DNA of 64,000 bases from Dipteronia dyeriana (taxonomy: Eukaryota; Streptophyta; Magnoliopsida; Sapindales; Sapindaceae), in contig CM065300.1 of NCBI GenBank assembly GCA_032871835.1, forward strand, positions 69,017,192 through 69,081,191. Reading direction: 5' to 3'. Positions 23,246 through 33,492 of this stretch are shown piece after piece. A model generated the notes under the pieces. The model had not been told where the DNA came from and did not search any database. It saw only the letters and a program-made list of their open reading frames with translations. Position 1 is the stretch's first letter, and each line of letters begins with the position of its first letter. Position numbers and translations under genes: made by a program.

Positions 23246-23650
23246 AATATGATTGTTTATGCAATTGTTAAACTTGGTAGAAATGACCTATATGCTTAAG
23301 AGTAAAAATTATGTATTTTTGATTCACTATAACTTGATCAGTTTGTTGTGGTAAATAGATTTGAATAACCTTTGATAGGTTAACATGGAAAAGCAAACTA
23401 GAATCAAGGGAGAAGATATGGGAGCTAGATGCTTGAAATAAATGAATTCTTCAAGTAAGGCATTCATCTCCGAACATTATATGAGATCACCAATTGTTTC
23501 ATTATTTGATCTCAATATATCATTTTTTTTCTTTGGCATAATTTTATGCCAAAAAGGGGGAGAAATATAATACTGTTTTAGCATATCTTCTTTGAATATT
23601 TATCAAGTATTGAACTTCTTATGGCATGTAATATTGTGATTTGATTTGGT

Positions 23651-23766
23651 TAAGAATATCTTTGAAATAACATGTATTAAGGGGGAGATACATGATTCAT
23701 TTTGGACATAAGAATATCTTTGAGATAACATGTATTAAGGGGGAGATACATGATTCATTTTGGATT
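23651..23766 (+). repeat. 58-bp tandem duplication carrying polypurine-like tracts
   Basis: Units 23651-23708 and 23709-23766 are almost identical. Each has 'taagaatatctttga.ataa' followed by AAGGGGGAGAT. With 23551-23563 (AAAAAGGGGGAGA) and the true tract at 24004-24015, four polypurine-like tracts lie within 470 bp of the 3' LTR. Confidence 0.88.
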
Positions 23767-24003
23767 TAAATGTTTAATTCTTGCCATAATTGTATATTGC
23801 CATATGTGTCTTTTTCTTGGATATGCTTTGTGCTTTAAGTTGATTTTAGGTGGCTACAAGAGAAGATCAAGAAGATGTTCAAGACTTGTTGAAGATTAGT
23901 CTTAAGGAACAAACTCATTGTAATGTGAGGGTGTGATTTTGTGACCAATCTTCATTTTATGTGTTTTAGTATTTTGTATAAGTGTTTTGACATAGAATTT
24001 ACC

Positions 24004-24015
24004 AAAGGGGGAGAT
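24004..24015 (+). promoter_or_regulatory. LARD-C polypurine tract
   Basis: AAAGGGGGAGAT immediately before the 3' LTR (TG at 24016). This is the expected plus-strand priming site. Confidence 0.9.
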
Positions 24016-26848
24016 TGTTAGGTCTATGGGATTTGTTGGCGTTATTTTATATCAAAACAACATTTCCTTTATATTGTTTAGTTGTCTAGGATTCATGATG
24101 ATTCAAACTTCAAAGAGGAAATGATAACTATTCAAGAAAGTTCAAGTCTTCAAAGAGAAAAGTGCTTCATGATTCTACAAAGGTATATTAAGACCTTTCT
24201 TTTCTCTTTCAAGGCTTAGGCACACACACACACATATCATACATTTGTGTCCATGCATCATTGTGCACCATTATAGGTACACACATATAATTCATTCATA
24301 TGTGTTCCTGCATCGTTGTGCACCATGTATAACACATTCACACACTTGAAGATGAATGCTCATGCATTGGTATGGAAATAAGATGTTTTGGAATATGCAT
24401 GATTGGAAACTATCTCTATGTAGTTTGAATTCTAGTGTGAATTGTGTTTGTGTGTGTATATGTTTGTATAACATGGATATTGAACTTGGATTTAGTCTTA
24501 AGTCATTCTTAATTGAGTTCCGGTCATTTCGGTTACTCATACTATTGATTTCAAGTTCTTAGTCAAAAGATACTACACTTTCAACTCATGTTTCATACAT
24601 TGACTTCGTCTTCGTATATCGAGTCGAATTATTATTTTCTGGGTTGAGTATCTTATATGTCCATGTACATGAGTGAGTTGTAGTTTGTAATCCTCAAACG
24701 GATTTGAATTCTGAGTTCGGAGGGCGGAGAACGGTCGAAGAACGCGAATGGGAGTTGCACCATGGCCGAAGGCCAACAAGAGGTGCAAGCCCGAGATGGC
24801 GCGTGGCCATCTCAGCTGCAACTCCTTGCTGCCCCGAGATGCCTACATGCCATCTTGGGGAAGCATCTGGAAGGGGTAGCTTTGGTATTTTCACATATAT
24901 CTCTTCCCTCTCTTTTATATATCGCTTTTCTCTCTCATTTGAATTCAATGAAGAAGAAAATGTAGTGTAGAAAATTTCCAGGTTTTTTTCTCTAAACTTT
25001 GAAACACCATATCTCTCTCATTTCTTATCCGATTTGAGTGATTCAAGTTGGAAAAGTTTCGTATTGAAGTCCTCTATCATCTCCAAGCAACCTTGAAGTC
25101 ATTTGTTCAGGTTTTCTGCTGTATCACACCATTTTCTTGACAGTACTTGAAATTGTCAAGGTATTTGTTTATCTTTTGATTTCCTTGATTCTAATGTTCA
25201 AATACCTTGGGTCTTCTTCCTGCTTGTGTGTATTTGACTTGAACATATGTTGATGAGTGATAGATCTTCAATTAAATGCTAGTTGTGCTTAATTAGATAC
25301 TTGATTGTGAGTTAGGTTTCAATCAAACCTATGTTTTCACATGATTGTGAGTTGTATTGTGCTAGCATCTTTTCTTGGACTATTTGTACTTTGATTGACT
25401 TTATTTTCATGATTAATAGTCTTATCATGTGCTAGAACTCATTTGTTAAATAGATAAAGGATTAGCACAATTTATTTTATATTTAGAGTTTATTAGAGCT
25501 TAATTGACTATTTTTTGAATATATGCTCTAAATGATTGCTAGAGATTTGATTGATCATATATTGTGTTTCTAGCATTTTTGTGTTAGTATTAAAGTTTTG
25601 AATATGTACTTCATGAACATGTTTCTTTCAAGCTTTAGTAACATGAAAAAAATCTAGGTTTAAAGTATGTGCTTGGAAATTTGGCATGCTCTAGATTTGT
25701 ATTCATGCATAAGATCTAGACAATCTTGTTTTGTGAACTTTATTGTCTATGTATAGATCTTCATGGAGTGTACCTAATCCATACATTTCATATGCTCATG
25801 CATCATCTTGTGTGGTGTCATTTTTGGATTATAAACTAGAAAAAAATACTATGTGTGCTCATTGATTAATTCTAGTTTCAATAGAATTTGTTGATCATCT
25901 TATTCTATGTTGCGTGCTTGTTTGTGTTTTGCATTCATGATCACCTAGTTGCCTTGTGAGAAAGAAGTCTTGACAATAGGTGTGAGACCTATGGTGTTGG
26001 GCAAGAAGTCTCGGCAAGAGGTGTGAATTTTTTATTGTCGAGCAAGGAAGTATTGGCTAGGGTCGGGAGGATCCGGATAGTCAAGCAAGAAGTCTTGCCT
26101 AGAGTTGGGAGAACTCGGATAGGTGAACAAGAAAGTCTTGACTAGAGTCGTGAGGACTTAGTTGAGCAAGAAGTCTTACCTTGGGTCATAAGGATCTGGA
26201 TAAGGTGAGCAAGGAAGTCTTGACAAGAGGTGTGAAGCCTCGGATTGTTGAGCATTAGGGCGACATCTTCATGAGTAGGATAGGACGGTAGTTTCTATGT
26301 GAAAGGGTAACTAGAGAGATTGTACTTATCTTATTTACTAGTGGATTTTGTTTGCCGGTGGCTGCTAGCCCGTTGATGTTCCTCTTCGGAGGTTTACCAC
26401 GTTATATCTTGTGTCAACTTTTCTCTATCCCTATCTCTCTTATATTGATAATTGTTATTTGAATAATGTGGATAGAACTTTATATGTAAGTTGACTTTCT
26501 TATACAATATTGTTTGTGTATGTTAGATGACTTTGTATCTTGTGATATTTCATTCAAGTTTTAAAGTATCATATCGTAATACTCTAAGTACAACTTATGA
26601 ATTTTATCTACATTGAATATATTTTTTCATAAGATACATTGACTATTGTTGTATGTTTTGTAGACTAAGAGTGGAGATTTGAGCATATATTAATTTATTG
26701 TTTTCTCATAACAATCATGTTGAATATTAATTTGTATGCTTATCAAGGTTTTGTCACTAGTCTCGAAAGATTTGTCAAAATTGAGAGATAATATATTCAA
26801 CCCCCCCCCCTCTAGGTTGTTTAGTATAACCTTGTACACATTATTTCA
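24016..26848 (+). repeat. LARD-C 3' LTR
   Basis: 2833 bp, TGTTAGGTCTATGGG..CATTATTTCA, followed by GAAAT (26849-26853). It aligns with the 5' LTR. Differences include an extra segment at about 24620-24710 ('gagtcgaattattattttctgggttgag..'), which is also present on the minus strand of the solo LTR at about 59870-59930 and so is the ancestral state; the 5' LTR has lost it. It contains a perfect 8-bp stem hairpin at 24793-24813. Confidence 0.93.
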
Positions 26849-26853
26849 GAAAT

Positions 26854-27391
26854 GATTCTTGCCAACCAACTAAATCCTTCTTAGAAAGGATTTGTGATCC
26901 TATATTTATACTCTTGTGAATTTCGGCCAGCCCAATGATTTCTTAGAATTTTTTTTGGCCAACCTAAGGTTTTTCTAAGAGAGAATTTTTCTTGGCAAGA
27001 GAGAATTTTGAGAGAAAAAATTAGTGTTTTACTCTAGACAAAATTCAATCAACTCTAAGTTATAGGGTGTGGAATTCGGCCCAGTAGAAAAGAGAAAAAG
27101 AGAATGTTTTTGTTTCGCTAGTACACTAGTATCCTTTACATCAAAAGGGTTTTGTATACAACATCGAATCAAGGTTCACGTGAGTTTCAATCAAATTGAT
27201 TGATAATTCACAAGTGGCCAGACGTTCTTGATTTTTCTCTTGGAGGATATTTGTAACTAACAAATAAATAGATTTTGTTTGTTTCCATCCTCAGGTATAC
27301 AATTTGAAGAAAGGGAGCCCACACTCCTAGGTGATTCACATTCGTGATTGGATTGGAAGATCTTACGGAATCAATTTGGTGCTTGTTCAAT
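26854..27391 (+). repeat. Cop-A 5' LTR, distal portion
   Basis: This continues the LTR interrupted at 17453: 'gattcttgccaacc', the candidate TATA segment 'gatcctatatttata' (about 26888), then the 'ttcggcc' region and 'tggattggaagatcttacgg'. Homology to the Cop-A LTR stops at 'cttgttcaat' (27382-27391), and gag-like 'tatgttacatgg' follows at once. About 1.6 kb of LTR end, primer site and leader is missing when compared with the complete element. Confidence 0.88.
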
Positions 27392-28290
27392 ACATTATGT
27401 TACATGGAAAAAGGAAAATTGGGCTATTACTGCAATATGAAAAGCCTAAGATCGTTCTGTGCACTCATAAACCACCTGCTCCTACTAATGAATCTACTCA
27501 GGAGCAAAGAGATGAGTATCAGCAGTGGGAGTCTTCTGATGAGATGGCTAAATGTTACATAATGGCCACCATCTCCGATGTGTTGCAACAATAACATGAA
27601 GGAATGGAGACTGTTGCTGATATAATGATGTCTCTAGAGGAGATGTTTTCTATGAGGTATAGGACGACTAAGAGAGAGGTAGTGACTGCTTTTATGAATC
27701 TTAGGATGAAACCTGGACAGGCTGTGAAAGATCACATGATGAAAGTCATAGCACATCTTAACAATGCTGAACTGAATAGTGGTGAGATAGATGGTGAGAC
27801 CAAAATTGACATGGTTGTCAACTCACTATCAGATTCCTTTGATCAATTCAAGTTGGACTACACCTTGAATAAAAAGGAATACACCTTGCAAGGCCTGATG
27901 CAAGATGTTCAAAGTGCAGAAAAAATCCTTGTAAGAGGCAAGGGTCAAGAGATTCATTCCATAGGTAAAGTTGCTTTTGTTAAGACCCGTAAGAAGGTCA
28001 AGAAACAACAGAAGAAAAAGCAACTAGGACCTACTAAGAAAGAGACAAAGAAAGTAACCGAGATCAAAGGGAAATGTTTCCTTTGTGGTAAAAAGGGACA
28101 TTGTAAAAGAAATTGCCCAAAGTCTCAAGGCAAAAAAGAAGAAGGTAATATTAATTATCTTGAAACATGTTTTTTGGCGGATTCTATGGATATTTGGATC
28201 ACAGATTCTAGAGCCACTATTCATGTTTATTTTTCCTTACAAGGGTTCAAGGAAAGGAAAAGGCTTAATAAGAACGAATTCAACTTGCGT
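27392..28290 (+). pseudogene. Cop-A gag and mutated protease
   Basis: Begins within the NYVTWKK block with a one-base frameshift near 27417. The frame then reads ..KIGLLLQYEKPKIVL.. to DVLQQ and a stop at 27592-27594. From 27604 a 229-codon open frame covers the UBN2 gag domain (FMNLRMKPGQAVKDHM.., NSLSDSFDQFKLDYTL..), a Lys-rich linker, and a complete CCHC zinc knuckle (CFLCGKKGHCKRNCP: C-X2-C-X4-H-X4-C, about 28075-28120). It then reaches the aspartic protease start WITDSRATIHV (about 28194), where the catalytic DSGA has become DSRA. Stop at 28291-28293. This is the best preserved Cop-A gag here. With its LTR end, primer site and gag start deleted it cannot be a functional element. Confidence 0.9.
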
Positions 28291-29725
28291 TAAGGCAATG
28301 GAGCATTGGTGTCTGCTAGTTTAGTGGGCGATATTAGAATTAGTTTAGATTCTTATAGGCATTTAGATTTAATAAACATTTATTATCTACCTCAATTCAA
28401 GAGGAATTTAATTTCAGTTTCTTGTTTAAATAAACTTGGTTATTCGGCTACATTTAATAAAGCTTTTATTATTAGTAAGAATGACAAAATTATTTGCAAA
28501 GGTACATTGGAAAACGGTTTATTCTATTTGCATGGAAATATCTCTCACTTATTAGACACGGAATCAACAGAACCTAATCATAAAAGAGTAAAATTATTAA
28601 AAGATGAAACCTACCTATGGAATTTGTGCCTTGGTCATATCAACCTTAATAGGATTAAAAGATTGGTAAGTGACAGACCTCTAAATGACTTAAAGGTCGA
28701 TGATCTACCAACTTGTGAATCTTGTTTGGAAGGTAAAATGACCAAAAGGCCGTTTACGACCAAAGGCACAAGAGCCATCAAATGTTTAGGACTGATACAC
28801 ACAGTGTGTGTGGACCTATGAGCATTTAAGCTAGAGGTGGATATGAGTACTTTATCACTTTCACAAAGGATCACTCAAGATTTGTTTAGGTGTATCTCAT
28901 GAGACATAAGTCGGATGTTTTTGACATGTTCATAGCATTTAAAGCTGAAGTTGAAAATCAGCTTCAGAAACGCATAAAAATCTTGAGGTCTGATCGTAGT
29001 GGAGAATATCTATCTAGTAAGTTTCACCAATATCTTATTGATAATGGGATAATTTCTCAGTTTTCTGCACCAGTCACACCTCAACAAAATGGGGTGGCAG
29101 AAAGGAGAAATAGAACTCTTTTGGACATGGTTAGGTCTATGTTGAGTTATTCAACGCTCCCTGATTCTTTTTGGGGATAAGCTTAACAAACCGCAATATA
29201 CATTCTAAACGATGTACCACCTAAGTTGGTTCCTAAAACACAGCATGAGTTATGGACCGGGATAAAGCTTAGTTTAAAACAATTAATGATATTTGGATGT
29301 CCTGTGCACGTGTTAAAAGGAATGACAAAAAAGATGGAGTCCCGTTCAGAAACATGCATATTTGTAGGGTATCTAATAGGTGCAAAAGGATATTATTGTT
29401 ATAGTCCTTCAAATCTTAAAGTATTTGTTTCGACAAATGCTAACTTTCTAGAAGAGGACTATATGAATAATTTTGTGCCTAAAAGTAGAATTGTCCTGAA
29501 TGAGCTTTTTGATGATACAATTTCACACGAGGTTTCACTACCAAACCCAATTGTTAGTTTCATACCAACACAAGATCAATAACCTACCATACCTTGTCGT
29601 AGTGGGATGGTTAGTAGACAACCTAAGAGATACATCGGTATAGGAGAATCTGTATAGAATCTTCCGAACGACAATGATCTCTATACGTATAAGGAAGCAA
29701 TGAAAGATGTTGATTGTCACCATTG
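28291..29725 (+). pseudogene. Cop-A integrase relic, frameshifted at first catalytic Asp
   Basis: 28306-28821 covers the post-protease linker and GAG_pre-integrase domain ([14 protein letters not shown].., [14 protein letters not shown]). At about 28800 a one-base deletion with a substitution destroys the HTDVCGP motif (now HTVCVDL), removing the first catalytic Asp. 28890-29180 keeps the second (LRSDRSGEY) and third (VAERRNR) residues, followed by a stop (29178-29180). 29226-29582 is the C-terminal part (ELWTGIKLSLKQLMIFGCPVHVL.., FVSTNANFLEEDY). The relic stops at 29725 in the RT linker, where a minus-strand LTR fragment begins. Confidence 0.9.
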
Positions 29726-30291
29726 TATAATTATACTATCGAGGATAGACTATGCATATAATCGTACTTATTGATAGCTCAAATGATAACACTTGCAACC
29801 ATAAGTCCAGCATTTATCTCAGGATTGAGATAGACTCTCTGATTGTCTTCAAATGAATTTTTTTTAACAATTGACGGTTCTAGATAAAGTATTTCATTGT
29901 GATCCAATTTAATACACCCAGTGCACTATATTCTTTTGCCCAACAACACCACACTTTGATGATTTTAGACTCATTATAACACATTTGAACCCACTCAAAT
30001 GCGAGCAAAAAAATCTACAACTTTAACAAGATAAAGGCGCCTAACCTTTATCTTAAGTTGTGAGTTTTATTGAAGACTAACTAAAGAATTGTGTCTACCT
30101 CATACATATCTAGATGTATGAACAATTCTTCTTTTCTCATAGTCTTTTGACCTTATGATTATTTGCTTTTGACAATTACAATAATTAAACTATAAATGCT
30201 ATAAGATTGTTTAAACTATAAATCTTTTTATTATTATGAAAAGATTGTCAAATACGTTATTATACTCTTGTTATTGAGCATAATCCTAACA
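29726..30291 (-). repeat. Remnant of 5' LTR of the minus-strand Cop-A element
   Basis: The reverse complement begins TGTTAGGATTATGCTCAATA at 30291 and extends 566 bp into the LTR. Its first bases share the 'ttattatgaaaag' variant (30231-30243) with the 3' LTR at 14273-14285. It is followed by CTATA (30292-30296), matching 1929-1933. The inner part was lost in the rearrangement that created the 29725/29726 junction. Confidence 0.88.
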
Positions 30292-30296
30292 CTATA

Positions 30297-32104
30297 CTCC
30301 TGAAGAGAACAAACTGTTTGTATCAACAAGTGCAACATTTCTTGAGGTGAACATCATAAACCTCGAAGTAATATTGTGTTAAATGATTTAGAGCCTGGTA
30401 CGACCAGTTCTCAAACAACAGGAGTTGTTGTTCCACCTACATTTGAGTGTCAAACCACATCTCCACCTAAACATAGTGGGAGGGTTGTACAACATTTTGA
30501 TCGCTACTTAGGTATTAGGGAGGCACAGGCTGTCATCTCTGATAATAGTGTGGATGATTTATTGTCATTTAAACATGCAATGGAAGATTCCGACAAAGAG
30601 GAATGTCTGAAATCCATGAAACTTGAGATGGAGTCAATGTACACCAACTCAGTCTGGGAACGTGTGAACTTACCTGATGGGATAAAACCTATAGAATGTA
30701 AGTGGTTCTACAATAGAAAGAGAGGAGTAGATGAGATGGTACAGATCCTCAAATCAAGGCTAGTGGTAAAGGGTTATACCCAAAAGAAGAGTGTCGATTA
30801 TGAAAAGACCTTCTCGCCAGTAGCTACGTTTAAGTCTATTCTGATTCTCTTATCTTTTACTGCCTATTTTGATTTTGAAATTTTGTGAATGGATGACTTT
30901 TTTTAATGGAAATCTCAATGAAAGCATCTATATGATGCAACCAGAGGGATTCGTGTCCCAAGATCATGAGCAAAAAGTTTGTAAGTTACAAAGGTCCATT
31001 TATGGATCGAAACAAGCATCTAGATCTTGGAACATTAGGTTTGACATTACAAAAAAAAACCTACGGGTTTAAGCAAAACATCGATGATCTTTGTGTTACA
31101 AGTGAATCATTGACAAGAAGATAGTTTTCTTAATCCTATACGTAAATGATATTCTACTCATTGGGATTGATGTAAGGGTGATAATAGAAGTAAAGGGCTA
31201 GCTGACAAGCCAATTCCAAATGAAATATTTGGGAGGGGCAAGTTATGTTCTAGGGATCCAATTAATAAGGGATATTAAGAATGAACTCTTGGTATCGTCT
31301 TAATCATCGTATATCGACAAGATTCTTGTGTGATTCCTGATGAAAAACTCTAAGAAAGGTTATTTACCTTCTAGGCATGAAGTTCACCTGTCTAAGGAAC
31401 AGTCTCCCAAGACACCTCAAGAGATTATGGATATGAGACAAATTTTCTATGCATTAGCAGTTGGTAGTTTCATGTATGCTATGTTATGCACTAGACCGGA
31501 CATCTATTTTACAGTGGGAGTAGCCAGTATTATTCAGTCCAACCCATGATTAGAACATTGGGTTGTAGTAAAGACTATTCTCAAGTATCTTCGGAGAACG
31601 AGAAATTATATGTTAGTAAATTCAAGACACAGATTCTGACTTTCAATCAAATAAAGATTTTAAGAAATCCATGTATGGGTCAATATTGACCTTTAATGGT
31701 GGAGCCATAGTGTAAATGAGTGTCAAGTAATCATGTATTGTTGATTCCACCATGGAAGCTGAATACGTAGCCGCTTGTGAAGTAACTATATAGGCTATAT
31801 GGCTCCATAAGTTCTTAAGTGATCTGGAAGTTGTTCCAGGTCTGGATAAACCTGTCACACTTTATTGTTATAATAGTGGTGTTGTGGCTAATTTTGAAGA
31901 ACTATGAAGCCACAAAAAAGGGAAGCATATAGAGAGGAAGTATCATCACCTCAAAGAGATAATGTAGAGAGGAGATGTCATCATGACAAAGATAGCATCG
32001 CGGGACAATCATGTTGATCCATTTACGAAGATCTTAATGGCTAAAGTTTTTTAAGGTCACCTAGAGGCTCTGGGGTTATGAGATATTTCTCATCTGCCTT
32101 AGTG
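30297..32104 (+). pseudogene. Cop-B RT and RNase H relic
   Basis: This is the continuation of 1234-1933. The frame resumes T-P-E-E-N-K (30296 onward). 30376-30888 covers the linker (SPPKHSGRVVQHFDRYLG..) and the RT start (GIKPIECKWFYNRKRG, RLVVKGYTQKKSVDYEKTF). A short deletion near 30885-30900 removes most of WQMDVKTAF. 30869-31072 follows (FFNGNLNESIYMMQPEGF). The active site reads YVND instead of YVDD (about 31138-31149). Further open pieces (31340-31549) lead to RNase H (MEAEYVAACEV.., about 31754; KHIERKYHHLKEI, about 31925) with stops. Codon-level agreement with Cop-A is clear, but the sequence is well separated, so I treat it as a distinct family. Confidence 0.9.
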
Positions 32105-32116
32105 CAAGTGGGAGAT
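32105..32116 (+). promoter_or_regulatory. Cop-B polypurine tract
   Basis: CAAGTGGGAGAT, identical to the Cop-A tract, directly before an LTR starting TGTTGAGATTTTTG (32117). Confidence 0.85.
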
Positions 32117-33492
32117 TGTTGAGATTTTTGTCCTTAAGTTTGTAATTTGTAAATGAAGATGAAACTTTAATAAAAAAAATTGTTTATTCATTCTATTAAT
32201 ATGGCTCATACATTTAAATTATGTGTGATAAACATCCAAGATTGCTGGATGTAGTATCAAACTTTGTATATAAGAATCATATGCAAAGGAATTCAGTTTG
32301 AGATATGCAATCTAAAGATTTCGTAGAGAGCAAATAAAGTTGGGTACTTTATTTGTGGTAATCCACAAATGTGGTCTATTCTGTAATGTACAGTAGTCTT
32401 ATCCTAGACTATTTATATGATGATATAAGAATGGAGGCACCTTATATGATGTGATCATATAAGATAGGGCCACGATCTATATGAATCTCTCAACAAGATC
32501 CGTTAAATGATGAGATTCATATATATCAAGAAATGATGACTGTATATGGGTGATCTTAATCATGAGTGTCTTACTAACTTCTTTAGGTTAGATAGTGACT
32601 TTTAGCATACCATGGGTGAGATCGGAGTAGCATTCCTAATCAATAAATCCATATATTGGAATCGTGAGTTGGCTTATGGCTAGGTCTGTACACAATAGAA
32701 GAATCCACTCCTTCTTGTGAGAAGTAGATAGCAGTTCCATTAAAGATTGATTTGGGGTTTGAACAATAAAAGCTCTCTTCTTCTTCGGTAAAGGTATGAA
32801 GGAATTTATTGTTCATTAGAGAATCAATGGTACTTAAAGAAAAATATATAATTAGAGGGGAATAACGAACTTTCTGACCTAGCACTAATTATGAACTACT
32901 TATGGAGGATCATGCCATACGTAATTGCTATATCAACTGACACTGACATTTTGGTTTGTGTAATACATCTACAGTTGCGCGAGTGCAACCACGGGTTTTT
33001 ATTTGAATAACTCTAAGGTTAATAATAATGAAATAATAATGAAATAATAATTAAGGAGTTTAATTAATTATTTCTAAGTATTATAGGAGCTCAAAATTAT
33101 GAGTCTATTAGGTCCCCCTGCTAGCCTGAATGAAAGGTAACTAGGGTCACGATTAAATAATTGGATGGTTCAATTAATGGTGTTACAAAAGTGACACATA
33201 TTTATTCAGGGAATTAATTAAATGATGAGATTATTTAATTAATATATTAATATTTAAATTGCTTTAATAATTAGATTATTTGATTAATAAATTAATAATT
33301 TAGAATTTTTAATTAATTATTAACTGGAGGTTAAATGTTCGAACCATGACTGAGAAAAAGGATAAAATAATTAGATTATTTTATTTCCTTACTAGGTCAA
33401 GTGTTCAAGTCTTAGTGAACTAAGGTTATGTGGAATTTAGAATCCTATATTAACTTGGTCACTAAAATACTAATTATCTTATTTTAAATTGT
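32117..33492 (+). repeat. Cop-B 3' LTR (end not resolved)
   Basis: Starts TGTTGAGATTTTTGTCC after the polypurine tract. AT-rich, no coding potential. The part 33115-33330 ('aaataattggat', 'attattc', 'aatgatgagatta') matches 48011-48240, a second copy. The CA end could not be fixed. I place the limit before TGTTGACGGTGAC at 33493, where composition changes; this is a guess within about 200 bp. Confidence 0.65.

Larger units (their letters stand above)
17449..26853 (+). mobile_element. Complete LARD-C non-autonomous LTR element with GAAAT target duplication
   Basis: Two long LTRs (17454-20217 and 24016-26848, both TG..CA) flank a 3.8-kb interior with a perfect primer site (20220-20231) and polypurine tract (24004-24015), and the whole is flanked by GAAAT. 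The interior has no protease, integrase, RT or RNase H similarity that I can read on either strand. It has one broken gag-like coiled-coil frame, one unknown ORF, and repeats. This fits the large retrotransposon derivative (LARD) class, which moves using enzymes of an autonomous partner. The LTR end and the 'atgccaaaaagggggag' motif near 23545 resemble SIRE-type copia elements, so a copia partner is a reasonable inference. Related LTR copies lie at 1-1193 and 57813-60464. Confidence 0.92.
15723..29725 (+). mobile_element. Truncated plus-strand Cop-A element hosting LARD-C
   Basis: The 5' LTR starts TGTTAGGATTATGCTCGATA at 15723 inside the minus-strand RT. The LTR is split by LARD-C (17449-26853) and continues to about 27391. 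There a deletion of the LTR end, primer site, leader and gag start joins it directly to gag. Gag, mutated protease and integrase follow, stopping at the beginning of the RT linker (KDVDCHH, about 29723). RT, RNase H and 3' LTR are missing. No matching target duplication can be found because the right end is lost; the left candidate is CCCAC (15718-15722). Confidence 0.87.
1929..30296 (-). mobile_element. Minus-strand Cop-A copia element, heavily nested, with CTATA target duplication
   Basis: The element is bounded by TG at 1934 and CA-equivalent at 30291 and flanked by CTATA on both sides (1929-1933 and 30292-30296). Its 3' LTR is 1934-3595 plus 13621-14332, its RNase H and RT are 14348-15722, and its 5' LTR survives only as 29726-30291. 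Both LTR starts share a diagnostic 'ttattatgaaaag' variant not seen in the other Cop-A LTRs, which supports their being one element. The rest is later insertions: a complete plus-strand Cop-A, and a truncated plus-strand Cop-A hosting LARD-C. Its gag, protease and integrase have been deleted. It landed inside Cop-B pol. Confidence 0.88.

Noticed and set aside
15723..30291. Simple inversion of part of a single Cop-A element
   Set aside because: Flipping 15723-29725 would duplicate the first 566 bp of the LTR, and the LTR starts at 15723 and 30291 are of different subtype, so two elements with a deletion fit better.
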